NCBI GenBank assembly: GCA_003486705.1
Contig: DNGE01000124.1
Location: 1 to 15,194, forward strand
DNA: 15,194 nt
Direction of reading: 5' to 3'
Source: Bacillota bacterium
GTDB lineage: Bacteria; Bacillota_I; Bacilli_A; MOL361; Turicibacteraceae
Position 1 is the stretch's first letter. Each line of letters starts with the position of its first letter. Below the pieces are notes generated by a model. The model saw only the letters and a list, made by a program, of their open reading frames with translations. It did not search any database and was not told the origin of the DNA. Below, piece by piece: positions 8,278 to 14,757 of the stretch. Made by a program: the position numbers and the translations under genes.

Positions 8278-8589
8278 ATGTTCTAAAGTATATTTTAAAT
8301 ACTTAGATATAACACTTTACCACCGTATTTAATTGATTGTTTAACTTAAAAATAATTTAACTCTTACCTAGTTGTTCTCTGATTTAACCTACTATGTACT
8401 TTATAAAGAACTAAACAGGTGTTTTTACTGTAAAGAACTTATTATTTTTACCTATATTTTTCAGTTATAAAATATTTCGCTTGCAAAAATAATTTAATTA
8501 ATCTCATTTAAAAATCATATTTATATTGTTTTAGGGCAAAATTAATAATGTGTTTCATGCCAAAAATCGACACATATGGAGGTTTTATA
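8278..8589. other. Gene-free AT-rich spacer before the lipoprotein gene
   Basis: No open frame with a ribosome binding site on either strand and no recognisable RNA. It must contain the lipoprotein promoter. TTGCAA near 8483 and the AT-rich stretch after it are possible parts, but no -35/-10 pair is convincing. Confidence 0.5.
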
Positions 8590-9138
8590 ATGAAAAAGAA
8601 ATCATTATTATTTGCGGCTATTTTAGCTGTTTTAACGCTTGGAGCTTGTACTCAGAAAGAAACAACTGAAACAACGCCAGAAAATACAGACACTGAAAAT
8701 AGTACGACAACAGAAACGCCAGATGCCATGACAAGTGCATCTCAAGTAACAGATGCTACAACTTTAGATGTTGCAATAGGAAACAGTTGGATCGTTATTT
8801 TAAAAAATGATGTTACAACAGATAAGGAAATTGTTTTAAATGGTGGATTTACAAAAGATGGTGAGGCTGTATCACGTAAAATCGCTTTATATGATCAAGA
8901 TTCAGATCGCAATAAAACAGCAACATATACGTTAACTGCTCCAAAGTTAGTTATTAATGATCAAGATGCTAACATTAAAGGTGGTACATTTGTTGGTGAT
9001 GTTTATGTAGAAGCAGAAAACGTCTCATTAACAGATGCAAAAGTTGAAGGTAACATTTATTTCAAAAATGAAGCTTGCCAAAATACGTTCACAATGGATG
9101 AAACGTCAAGCGTAACAGGTGTTCAAGAAGTAAAATAA
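8590..9138 (+). CDS. Unrecognised lipoprotein, beta-rich C-terminal domain
   Basis: A 182-residue lipoprotein. MKKKSLLFAAILAVLTLGAC is a classic lipoprotein signal, with lipobox LGAC and acylated Cys20, so it should be tethered to the outer face of the membrane. Residues 21-50 are a Thr/Glu-rich flexible tether. The rest (about 55-182) alternates short hydrophobic strands with Asp/Asn/Lys turns; its last 80 residues (motifs such as NIKGGTFVGDVYVE and AKVEGNIYFK) read like short beta-helix or bactofilin-like coils. I do not recognise a named family. ATG at 8590 is preferred over the open frame from 8548 because GGAGG (8578-8582) precedes it by 7 bases and the signal peptide starts there. It is a single gene with its own terminator. 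Confidence 0.85.
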   Translation: MKKKSLLFAAILAVLTLGACTQKETTETTPENTDTENSTTTETPDAMTSASQVTDATTLDVAIGNSWIVILKNDVTTDKEIVLNGGFTKDGEAVSRKIALYDQDSDRNKTATYTLTAPKLVINDQDANIKGGTFVGDVYVEAENVSLTDAKVEGNIYFKNEACQNTFTMDETSSVTGVQEVK

Positions 9139-9147
9139 TCTCAAAAG

Positions 9148-9190
9148 TTAAAAGGTTGTTGACTAACTAATCAACAACCTTTTAATTTTT
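9148..9190 (+). terminator. Terminator of the lipoprotein gene
   Basis: A perfect 15-bp stem (9148-9162 with 9171-9185), 8-base loop, then TTTTT. It starts 10 bases after the stop codon. Confidence 0.9.
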
Positions 9191-9460
9191 TATGTTTCTT
9201 CTTTTGGAATTTGCAAATGAAGAGATTAATTAATTCATTCAAAGACTGTAAGACTTCTGGAACTTTAGCTGCCACACTACTTTCTCTCTTATCCATTGTT
9301 CCATCCACATTACTGTCTCGTATATTATTTAATATAAATTATATTCTTTTCATTGTTCTACCTATGCTAACATATAACACAACATTGTTTTCATACGCTT
9401 TTCATTAAACTCCGATGTGTTGTACTTCTTTACCAATCCGAACTGTTAGGGTGATGAAAA
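9191..9460. other. Spacer between convergent transcription units
   Basis: Holds two short open frames (plus strand near 9217-9408, minus strand 9171-9296), neither with a good ribosome binding site. I see no RNA or repeat in it and treat it as non-coding. Confidence 0.45.
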
Positions 9461-9462
9461 CA

Positions 9463-9499
9463 CTAAAAAAGCACAAGAATGTACTCTTGTGCTTTTTAG
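9463..9499 (-). terminator. Terminator of the L-cysteine desulfidase gene
   Basis: Stem AAAAAGCACAAGA (9466-9478) with TCTTGTGCTTTTT (9485-9497), 6-base loop. Read on the minus strand it ends in a run of six T, just after the stop codon. Confidence 0.9.
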
Positions 9500-9500
9500 C

Positions 9501-10772
9501 TTATTCCGTTTCTAACATAATATTTAACACTTCAATATCCGTTTGACGCATCCCCACTCGACCTAAACGTCCAACAGCTTCAATTGTTTTTTCAACGTTT
9601 GGCTTTACAATACCACAATCTTCATCAAAAACAACATCTCTCATTGCTAAATGATGCCCCATAATAGTAGCATCTATACTACTTGCAATTTTAGCTGCAC
9701 ACGAAGCCTTTGCCCCATCACAGACAATCCCTGATACATTGGCTAATGTATTAACAATTGTTTTTTCAATTTGTTCAAGCGTTCCACCTTCTAGATAAGT
9801 GATAGCTGCTCCACTTCCACACGCTGCACTTACCGCTCCACAGTACGCTGATAAACGGCCAATTCCCGTTTTTTGATGAATCGTAATTAAATTAGCGAGC
9901 ACTAGTGCACGATACATCATTTCTTCAGACAACTCTTTTTCTTGTGCATAAATGACAACTGGAATTGACGCAGTCATTCCCTGATTACCACTACCTGATG
10001 TTGTGACAACAGGTAAACTACATCCGCTCATACGCGCATCTGAGCCCGCAGAAGCGTAGGCTTTCATCTTAGAATAAACATCATTACCGTAACAGTCTAA
10101 TATCATCTTTCCGATATTAACCCCATATGGATTATGCAGTCCCGCTTCTGCAATTTTCAAATTACAAGAAACTTGTTTTTCTAATAATTCTTTTACTTCT
10201 GAAATACTTACCGTGTTTGCAAAATCTAAGATACCTTTTACATTTAGTACCCCACGATCCGTTAAAGCAGAATTAAAATTGTCTTTATCAAATGATTTTT
10301 CATATAAAATTTCATTATTTTTTTGAACTTTGCAAATATTAGTATGGGTGTGGATAATTTCAACTAAACTACTTTCTTTATCACAAAAAGCTTCAACAAT
10401 TAAATGTAAGTTTGCATCATTCTCAATTAATTTAACCTCAACCAATTCACTATTTAATAACTGTTTTACTTTAGCAAGCTGTTCAGCACTTACCTGTTCA
10501 ATGACCTCTAATCCTTTTTGTGCATCTCCTGCAATAACTCCCATCAATGAACTCGCAACAATTCCTTTTAAACCTTCTGAATTGGGCACCACAACTGATT
10601 TAGCATTTTTAATAATGTTTCCACTGCAATGTATAACCACTTTTTGTGGAAACGCCCCTAGTACGTCACGCGCTTTTGCTGAAGCATATGCAATAGCGAT
10701 AGGTTCCGTACATCCTAATGCTGGGACAAGTTCCTCTTTTAAAATATTTAAATATTGCCGATGTAATACCAT
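9501..10772 (-). CDS. L-cysteine desulfidase family protein (UPF0597 / serine dehydratase alpha-like)
   Basis: A 423-residue cytoplasmic Fe-S lyase of the UPF0597/YhaM (CyuA) family, whose studied members break L-cysteine into pyruvate, ammonia and sulfide. Family cysteine motifs are all present: GCTEP (Cys21), SGCSLP (Cys251), YCGAVSAACG (Cys311, Cys318) and CDGAKASC (Cys351, Cys358), plus the SGSGNQG loop. The frame is open up to 10877, but ATG at 10772 is the right start: GGAGGGG lies about 6 bases before it, the product then matches the family's usual length and N-terminus, and the upstream extension runs through the terminator of the preceding gene. Whether serine is also used cannot be told. 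It is likely a single-gene transcript, with its promoter between 10773 and 10831. Confidence 0.92.
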   Translation of the reverse strand: MVLHRQYLNILKEELVPALGCTEPIAIAYASAKARDVLGAFPQKVVIHCSGNIIKNAKSVVVPNSEGLKGIVASSLMGVIAGDAQKGLEVIEQVSAEQLAKVKQLLNSELVEVKLIENDANLHLIVEAFCDKESSLVEIIHTHTNICKVQKNNEILYEKSFDKDNFNSALTDRGVLNVKGILDFANTVSISEVKELLEKQVSCNLKIAEAGLHNPYGVNIGKMILDCYGNDVYSKMKAYASAGSDARMSGCSLPVVTTSGSGNQGMTASIPVVIYAQEKELSEEMMYRALVLANLITIHQKTGIGRLSAYCGAVSAACGSGAAITYLEGGTLEQIEKTIVNTLANVSGIVCDGAKASCAAKIASSIDATIMGHHLAMRDVVFDEDCGIVKPNVEKTIEAVGRLGRVGMRQTDIEVLNIMLETE

Positions 10773-10831
10773 ATAAATCCCCTCCCAAACACTTATAAAC
10801 TTATCCTTATCATACCTCATCTTTATAAGAA

Positions 10832-10874
10832 AAGCACTTATTTTCTTCTTGGTAAACGGTTCAAATAAGTGCTT
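10832..10874 (-). terminator. Terminator of the DUF1836 gene
   Basis: 12-bp stem AAGCACTTATTT (10832-10843) with AAATAAGTGCTT (10863-10874), 19-base loop. On the minus strand it is followed by TTTTCTT. It separates the DUF1836 gene from the desulfidase gene. Confidence 0.75.
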
Positions 10875-10890
10875 CATTCATTTTTATTTA

Positions 10891-11463
10891 TTAGTCATTT
10901 TTTATTTCATCAATCATTGACTCCGCTAATTTGCGATACATATTACTCATGTGGACAAATGAAGAGATTAAGAGAAATTGTTCCATTGACTTCATATTAA
11001 TTTCTTCAATCTCTTTTATTTGATCCTGTACACTTAAAACATGTTTTGGAATTGTTTCTTTAAATAATTCAATATTATGATCCGCTAATGACAAATATGT
11101 TTGATAAAGATGTTTTAGCAAAAACTCATCTTTTTCAACGACTTTAGTATTAATTTCATCTAAAGATGTTTTAATATCACTAATTGATAAGCTACCTTTT
11201 AATTGATAAATTAAGCTAATTAAAATTAAATGATCCTTTGAATATTTTTTATTTGTAATTGGAAATAACAATTTTCCCTTGGCATAATTATTAATCATTG
11301 TTTTGGTTAATACTTTTTCTGAATCATTTCTTAGGGTCTCATTATAAACACTTTCAAATAATTGAATGACTTGATCCATATATAAATCAACTGATGGCAT
11401 ATCATCTAATGTTAATTGACGTTCTAAATTTAAAGATTCAACTTTTTTAATTAATGCGTCCAT
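10891..11463 (-). CDS. DUF1836 protein with MerR-like helix-turn-helix
   Basis: 190 residues with the DUF1836 signature LTLDDMPSVDLYMDQVIQLF at 17-36. Residues 52-102 (LTKTMINNYAKGKLLFP, KKYSKDHLILISLIYQLK, SLSISDIK) follow the order of a MerR-type winged HTH: helix-turn-helix, wing, then the helix pair usually written 'L..I..L...GFSL.EIK'. The C-terminal half is helical and may be a dimerisation or sensing part. By family the function is unknown; by fold it is probably a DNA-binding regulator. ATG at 11463 is chosen over ATG at 11478 because the earlier codon overlaps the GAGAGG ribosome binding site that serves 11463 (7-base gap). It is divergent from the hemolysin III gene with back-to-back promoters, and both leaders share a 10-mer, so control of that gene and itself is the simplest guess. 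Confidence 0.85.
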   Translation of the reverse strand: MDALIKKVESLNLERQLTLDDMPSVDLYMDQVIQLFESVYNETLRNDSEKVLTKTMINNYAKGKLLFPITNKKYSKDHLILISLIYQLKGSLSISDIKTSLDEINTKVVEKDEFLLKHLYQTYLSLADHNIELFKETIPKHVLSVQDQIKEIEEINMKSMEQFLLISSFVHMSNMYRKLAESMIDEIKND

Positions 11464-11480
11464 TTTAGCACCTCTCATTT

Positions 11481-11519
11481 AGTTTCCGAAACTACATGGT
11501 GTGTTATACATAAACACAC
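11481..11519. promoter_or_regulatory. Palindromes and operator-like 10-mer in the DUF1836 leader
   Basis: Three overlapping symmetric elements: AGTTTC-c-GAAACT (11481-11493), AAACTACATG (11489-11498, CATGTAGTTT on the minus strand) and GTGTGTT-7-AACACAC (11499-11519). All lie between the predicted start of transcription and the ribosome binding site of DUF1836. They may be protein-binding sites or RNA hairpins. Confidence 0.5.
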
Positions 11520-11535
11520 ATCAATACATAAATAA

Positions 11536-11563
11536 ATTATATCATGGTTTTATCCCGTGTAAA
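11536..11563 (-). promoter_or_regulatory. Promoter of the DUF1836 gene
   Basis: Minus-strand TTTACA (11563-11558), 16 bases, TATAAT (11541-11536). Its -35 lies 2 bases from the -35 of the hemolysin III promoter. Confidence 0.6.
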
Positions 11564-11565
11564 TA

Positions 11566-11594
11566 TTGACATTTTTATTTTTTTAACATAAAAT
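11566..11594 (+). promoter_or_regulatory. Promoter of the hemolysin III gene
   Basis: Consensus TTGACA (11566-11571), 17 bases, TAAAAT (11589-11594), predicting transcription from about 11601. Confidence 0.7.
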
Positions 11595-11607
11595 ACGTAT
11601 ATAATCA

Positions 11608-11617
11608 CATGTAGTTT
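11608..11617 (+). promoter_or_regulatory. Second copy of CATGTAGTTT in the hemolysin III leader
   Basis: Exact reverse complement of 11489-11498. It sits 30 bases before the hemolysin III start codon; the other copy sits 25 bases before the DUF1836 start. Each gene therefore carries the same 10-mer, in its own sense direction, at nearly the same place. Confidence 0.5.
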
Positions 11618-11647
11618 TAAATACTATGTATAAAGAGGAGGAATATT

Positions 11648-12295
11648 ATGAATCGATACATGCGAGAACCTATTAATGGAATAACACACTTAGCGGGAGC
11701 TATCTTATCTTTTATTGCTTTATTAAGCATGACAATAAAAGTGGCTAGTGATAATGCCTCTATTATTGCTATGATGGCCGTTATTGTTTTTGGTATTAGT
11801 TTAATTTTATTGTATGCAACATCTGCAACTTACCACTTAGTCATTTCTTCTGAAGGTGTCATTAAATTTTTACGTCGATTAGATCACAGCATGATTTTTG
11901 TATTAATTGCTGGCTCTTATACACCCTTTTGCTTAATTGCACTTAATAACTTATCAGGGTGGATTTTATTCACACTCATTTGTGTCTTTGCTCTTTGTGG
12001 AATCGTGTTTAAAATGGCTTGGTTTAACTGCCCTCATTGGCTATCGACTGCCATTTATATTGTTATGGGATGGCTTGCTATCTTTCTTGTACAACCTTTA
12101 ACTGCTTCTTTAAGCGTTGCTGGAACTTCACTTCTTGTGGGTGGTGGGGTTTTATATACAATAGGTGGTATTATTTACGGCATAAAGCCCAACTTTATAA
12201 AAAACAAATACTTAGGGTATCATGAAATTTTTCATATTTTTATTTTACTGGGAAGCTTACTACACTTTTTATGTATTTATCTTTTCGTTATATAA
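11648..12295 (+). CDS. Hemolysin III family (PAQR-type) membrane protein
   Basis: A 215-residue protein with about seven transmembrane helices, the usual size for bacterial HlyIII/YqfA proteins related to adiponectin receptors. The zinc-site motifs of the family are visible: SATYH (59-63) at the end of helix 2, RRLDHS (76-81) before helix 3, and HEIFH (192-196) before the last helix, with GSLLHF after it. Members are inner-membrane proteins thought to be hydrolases or to tune membrane lipid composition; the haemolysin name comes from one Bacillus cereus member and does not prove toxicity. ATG at 11648 follows GAGGAGG with about 7 bases spacing. The promoter is strong, and the gene is divergent from a DUF1836 regulator-like gene. 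It ends in a terminator shared with the convergent coat-like gene. Confidence 0.92.
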   Translation: MNRYMREPINGITHLAGAILSFIALLSMTIKVASDNASIIAMMAVIVFGISLILLYATSATYHLVISSEGVIKFLRRLDHSMIFVLIAGSYTPFCLIALNNLSGWILFTLICVFALCGIVFKMAWFNCPHWLSTAIYIVMGWLAIFLVQPLTASLSVAGTSLLVGGGVLYTIGGIIYGIKPNFIKNKYLGYHEIFHIFILLGSLLHFLCIYLFVI

Positions 12296-12299
12296 TTTA

Positions 12300-12340
12300 A
12301 ACTGAAAAAGGCTATCCGTATTGGATAGCTTTTTTCAGTT
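12300..12340. terminator. Bidirectional terminator, hemolysin III / coat-like gene 1
   Basis: 18-bp stem (12300-12317 with 12323-12340, one G-T pair), loop GTATT, with A and T tracts on both sides. It can serve both convergent genes. Confidence 0.85.
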
Positions 12341-12369
12341 AAATCTTGTTAAACGCTTATGACTTTAAA

Positions 12370-12732
12370 TTAACACCATTGTTTTTTTTGTTCATCTTTA
12401 GCTTCTTTGCCTACAACTTCACACCAGTTAACATGGTCTTTTTTACCGATATCTTGACGATGACGTTCGATTTTTTCTTCTTTTTCAACAATATATTCAT
12501 GTTTGTATACATCGTTAATTACTTTTTTAACACATACTGGTACGATATGTTCTACTTTGTAATAATGGAATACTTCTTCACAACAATAAACTGGTTCTTC
12601 ACGAATAACAATAACATCACATGGTTCTGGACGTTTACCTGCTTCTTGTTTCCATTGTGGTTGTTCCCATTTTTGTCGTTCCTCCCATTTAGGTTGTTCT
12701 TGTTTCATCATACATTTTTTACATTGGCACAT
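12370..12732 (-). CDS. CotD-like spore coat protein candidate 1
   Basis: A 120-residue Cys-, Lys-, Glu- and Tyr-rich protein starting MCQCKKCMM, with a Trp/Gln/Lys-rich variable part (about 10-32). A core follows (about 34-105) containing REEPVYCCEEV, VEHIVPVCVKKV, VYKHEYIVEKEE and KKDHVNWCE. No signal peptide or membrane segment is seen. The core layout (an HI-P-type turn, then alternating aromatic and charged residues between Cys groups) resembles the CotD inner-coat family with many His replaced by charged residues, so CotD-like is a moderate call. Its core is nearly identical to the protein at 13492-13797. ATG at 12732 has AGAAGG 8 bases upstream. No terminator separates it from the next upstream gene, so co-transcription is possible. 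Confidence 0.75.
   Translation of the reverse strand: MCQCKKCMMKQEQPKWEERQKWEQPQWKQEAGKRPEPCDVIVIREEPVYCCEEVFHYYKVEHIVPVCVKKVINDVYKHEYIVEKEEKIERHRQDIGKKDHVNWCEVVGKEAKDEQKKQWC
12413..12633. repeat. Gene-internal duplication, copy 1
   Basis: Aligns without gaps to 13526-13746 (offset 1113). By eye there are about 14 mismatches in 221 bases, about 94% identity. It covers the conserved core of the two coat-like genes. Confidence 0.9.
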
Positions 12733-12801
12733 GTTTTTTTCCTTCTTTCAACTTATGGTTAAATATTTTATTGTGCGTCAATCATGAGACGTGATTTGAA
12801 A

Positions 12802-13128
12802 TTATGACTCGTACGGACACTCTAGGCGTTCACGTTTATCAATATCAATGACACGGTTTTCAATTATTTCTTTTTCTTCATATCGATAAACATGCTCATA
12901 CTCATGAATTTCTCTTTTAGTACAAATTACTTTTACTTTTAGAGGTGATTCAAAACAATGGCTAAATGCTGGATAAGCGTAACTAGAATCGATTTTTTGT
13001 TTTCTAGCTTCTGCTTTTACTGCTTGTTCTCGTTGCATCGTTTTTTCCACTAATTTCATATCTGTCTCATTAGGTTTGATGAAAATGAGTTTTGAAGGAT
13101 GATAACACGGTTGATTAAATTGAAACAT
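12802..13128 (-). CDS. Coat-like protein 2 (divergent paralog)
   Basis: A 108-residue soluble protein. Residues 1-55 are unlike the other three (MFQFNQPCYHPSK, then a charged helix). Residues about 60-108 contain VKVICTKREIHEYEHVYRYE, an EENR-like charged stretch, DIDKRE and LEC, which lines up with the core of the 120- and 101-residue neighbours (PVCVKKV, VYKHEYIVE, DIGKK, NWC). There is no signal peptide. ATG at 13128 is chosen because GGGAGGG lies 9 bases before it; an out-of-frame ATG only 2 bases after that site is too close. Product inferred to be a spore-coat or spore-associated protein from the cluster; not recognised on its own. Confidence 0.65.
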   Translation of the reverse strand: MFQFNQPCYHPSKLIFIKPNETDMKLVEKTMQREQAVKAEARKQKIDSSYAYPAFSHCFESPLKVKVICTKREIHEYEHVYRYEEKEIIENRVIDIDKRERLECPYES

Positions 13129-13355
13129 CTGACATTACCCTCCCTTCTGCCTGAGCTCATTTACATTATTAATATATAAAATTTCTTTATTATTGACTGT
13201 GTAAACATCTATTTTAAAGCTAAGTTACGTAAAATAATAACTATACCTAATCGTTAATTAAGCTTCATTTAAGCAGTGACTTTCTGAATTTTTCTAGAGC
13301 TTAATAGACCTAATATAACGCCTATTCAACGCTAACTAGTAATACTTATTTAAAT
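13129..13355. other. AT-rich spacer upstream of coat-like gene 2
   Basis: No supported open frame. It must hold the leftward promoter of coat-like gene 2; I find no -35/-10 pair or CATAnnnTA-type element that I trust. Confidence 0.4.
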
Positions 13356-13430
13356 TAAAAAAGGTGAGAATTAATAACGAGACTCTAAAGTTAGCATTTA
13401 TTTGCTAGCAAGAGCCTTTCAATTCTCACT
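13356..13430 (-). terminator. Large multi-stem terminator-like structure after coat-like gene 3
   Basis: On the minus strand GTGAGAATT (13429-13421) pairs with AATTCTCAC (13372-13364). Nested inside are CTCT with AGAG and GCTAGC with GTTAGC-type arms. The outer stem is followed by CTTTTTT (to 13356). It is longer and more elaborate than the other terminators of the window, so a structured RNA role is possible. Confidence 0.6.
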
Positions 13431-13443
13431 TCTAAATTTTTAG

Positions 13444-13466
13444 GGGGCTGCCTATTGCACAGCCCC
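13444..13466 (-). other. GC-rich hairpin in the 3' region of coat-like gene 3
   Basis: GGGGCTG (13444-13450) with CAGCCCC (13460-13466), 9-base loop, the most GC-rich spot in the window. No U-run follows, so it is not a standard terminator; it could stabilise the mRNA 3' end. Confidence 0.6.
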
Positions 13467-13491
13467 GATCAAACAAGGATGAAAAATTAGA

Positions 13492-13797
13492 TTAGCAGTC
13501 GCAACCTTTTCCATCTTCACGTTTAACAACTTCACACCAGTTAACATGGTCTTTTTTACCGATATCTTCACGATGACGTTCGATTTTTTCTTCTTTTTCA
13601 ACAATATATTCATGTTTGTATACATCGTTAACAACTTTTTTAACACATACTGGTACAATATGTTCTACTTTATGATAGAAGAACACTTCTTCACAGCAAA
13701 ATACTGGTTCTTCACGAATAACAATAACATCGCATGGTTCTGGACGATGACATGATTCAGGTTTATATTGTGGTTTTTGTTGACAGCGGTAGCACAT
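13492..13797 (-). CDS. CotD-like spore coat protein candidate 3
   Basis: 101 residues starting MCYRCQQKPQ and ending GKGCDC. Residues about 19-91 match the core of the 120-residue neighbour with only five changes in about 71 positions (REEPVFCCEEV, VEHIVPVCVKKVVNDVYKH, KKDHVNWCE). The N-terminal Cys-rich head and the C-terminal tail differ, so the duplication kept the core and the ends drifted or were exchanged. No signal peptide. The start ATG has AAGGGG about 10 bases upstream. A second leftward frame inside it (13452-13658) is a shadow. It sits in a run of like-oriented coat-type genes, followed by structured 3' DNA. Coat assignment rests on composition, the CotD-like layout and the neighbours. 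Confidence 0.75.
   Translation of the reverse strand: MCYRCQQKPQYKPESCHRPEPCDVIVIREEPVFCCEEVFFYHKVEHIVPVCVKKVVNDVYKHEYIVEKEEKIERHREDIGKKDHVNWCEVVKREDGKGCDC
13526..13746. repeat. Gene-internal duplication, copy 2
   Basis: Partner of 12413-12633, direct orientation, no gaps, about 94% identical by eye. Confidence 0.9.
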
Positions 13798-14129
13798 AGA
13801 TTTAAATCCCCTTTAAATTTTTTTTGTGTAACAGATTAATACTGCAATCAATAGTGTATAAATCATAACTCGCATTATATTTTGCTTCTTTTGTACTTAA
13901 TCTCTACTTTTACTCAATTCATTTTAGACGACGTATATGCTTTAGATAGCGGTACACCCATTATTACATACTCTACATGGTTGACTTATGACTTTATACA
14001 GTTCACTTGTAATGAGTCGATTTTCATCTAATCGCTTCTCATTACATTATATATATATTAAATATCCTAATTTTTGTTTGTGTAAATGACCTAATTTATA
14101 TAAATATCTCTAAATCTTATGACCATCAT
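13798..14129. other. Gene-free spacer with one strong hairpin
   Basis: No supported gene. The only clear structure is TGTAATGAG (14008-14016) with CTCATTACA (14038-14046), enclosing CGATT (14018-14022) with AATCG (14030-14034) and a 7-base loop. It lies 84 bases past the stop of coat-like gene 4 and may end that transcript, though no U-run follows on the minus strand. Confidence 0.5.
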
Positions 14130-14381
14130 TTAATCTTCACTTTCTGTCTTTAAATAAATATGCTCACACTGACACTTAACCTGTTCACTCACTTTATACT
14201 CATAATAATGGTAATACACATGTGTCTCATTTTTTGTTACGATAACAGGGATTTCATGTTTAATATAACCATAGCTTCGTTTTTTTCGAATATGCACAAT
14301 TGGCTGTTCAACGTCTATTTTTACCACCTCAGTCTTAAAACATTTTTCTTTTAACTCTTTTTCGCTACCATAACAACACAT
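14130..14381 (-). CDS. Coat-like protein 4 (small paralog)
   Basis: An 83-residue soluble protein starting MCCYGSEKE. Residues about 40-76 (IKHEIPVIVTKN, HVYYHYYEYKV, QCEHIYL) follow the pattern of the core of its neighbours (HIVPVCVKK, VYKHEYIVE), and a second Cys pair (CQC) lies near the C-terminus. Tyr and His content is high, as in proteins that are cross-linked in spore coats. No signal peptide. The start has AAGGAG about 7 bases upstream of ATG. Function is inferred from the cluster; the family is not recognised by itself. Confidence 0.65.
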   Translation of the reverse strand: MCCYGSEKELKEKCFKTEVVKIDVEQPIVHIRKKRSYGYIKHEIPVIVTKNETHVYYHYYEYKVSEQVKCQCEHIYLKTESED

Positions 14382-14751
14382 ACCCTCACTCCTTAACTCA
14401 GATAAGCACCCTAATATTGAAACACCACATTTTTAAAAATTAGTGCTGCAAATCGATATGATTAAATCTCTACTAATCCATGACACAAATCAAAACCTAA
14501 TAATAAGATATTCACACACTACAAATTTTGTTTCAACAACTTTGGTTTTTGCCTAAAAAATGGACCTAAAATAGCTTATTTGCATACTTTATACAATATA
14601 AGTCTCACTACTTAAACAACCAAGTACTGAAGCTGTAACTTTCTTTACGATTCACAAAAAGACAGTAACCAACCTAATTAACACCAAGTTAATCTGTTAG
14701 AACTAGTCCTTAGTCACTGCCTATTAAATAATCTTTCAGTCACAAAGAGGT
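14382..14751. other. Intergenic region between divergent coat-like gene 4 and the transpeptidase gene
   Basis: About 370 bases without a supported open frame. Contains the sigma-K-like element listed separately and must carry the leftward promoter of coat-like gene 4 (a CATATCGAT at minus strand 14458-14450 is only a partial match to sporulation -10 sequences). Confidence 0.4.
14564..14591 (+). promoter_or_regulatory. Sigma-K-like promoter candidate
   Basis: AC (14564-14565), 17 bases, then CATACTTTA (14583-14591), an exact fit to the B. subtilis sigma-K pattern AC-16/17-CATAnnnTA. It points at the L,D-transpeptidase gene with a leader of about 160 bases. The motif is short, so chance occurrence in AT-rich DNA is a real possibility. 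Confidence 0.4.
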
Positions 14752-14757
14752 GTGAAG

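Noticed and set aside
9171..9296. 41-codon minus-strand frame starting MDKRESSVAAKV
   Set aside because: Composition is protein-like, but the ribosome binding site is poor, the 3' end lies in the lipoprotein terminator, and nothing is recognisable. It could be a gene remnant; a homology search of relatives would decide.
9211..9408. 65-codon hydrophobic open frame after the lipoprotein gene
   Set aside because: No convincing ribosome binding site or promoter; it follows a strong terminator and reads like AT-rich spacer.
10773..10877. 35-residue N-terminal extension of the L-cysteine desulfidase
   Set aside because: It runs through the terminator hairpin of the preceding gene, and a strong ribosome binding site supports 10772.
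12750..12757. CATAAGTT on the minus strand as a sigma-K -10 for coat-like gene 1
   Set aside because: It fits CATAnnnT, but transcription would start at the edge of the ribosome binding site; not strong enough to list.
12346..12762. Phe-rich 138-codon plus-strand frame
   Set aside because: It is the antisense shadow of coat-like gene 1; its Phe runs come from the Lys/Glu codons on the other strand. The same holds for 13546-13755 and 14160-14354.
13452..13658. 68-codon Lys-rich minus-strand frame
   Set aside because: It lies out of frame over the better-supported coat-like gene 3 and starts without a ribosome binding site.
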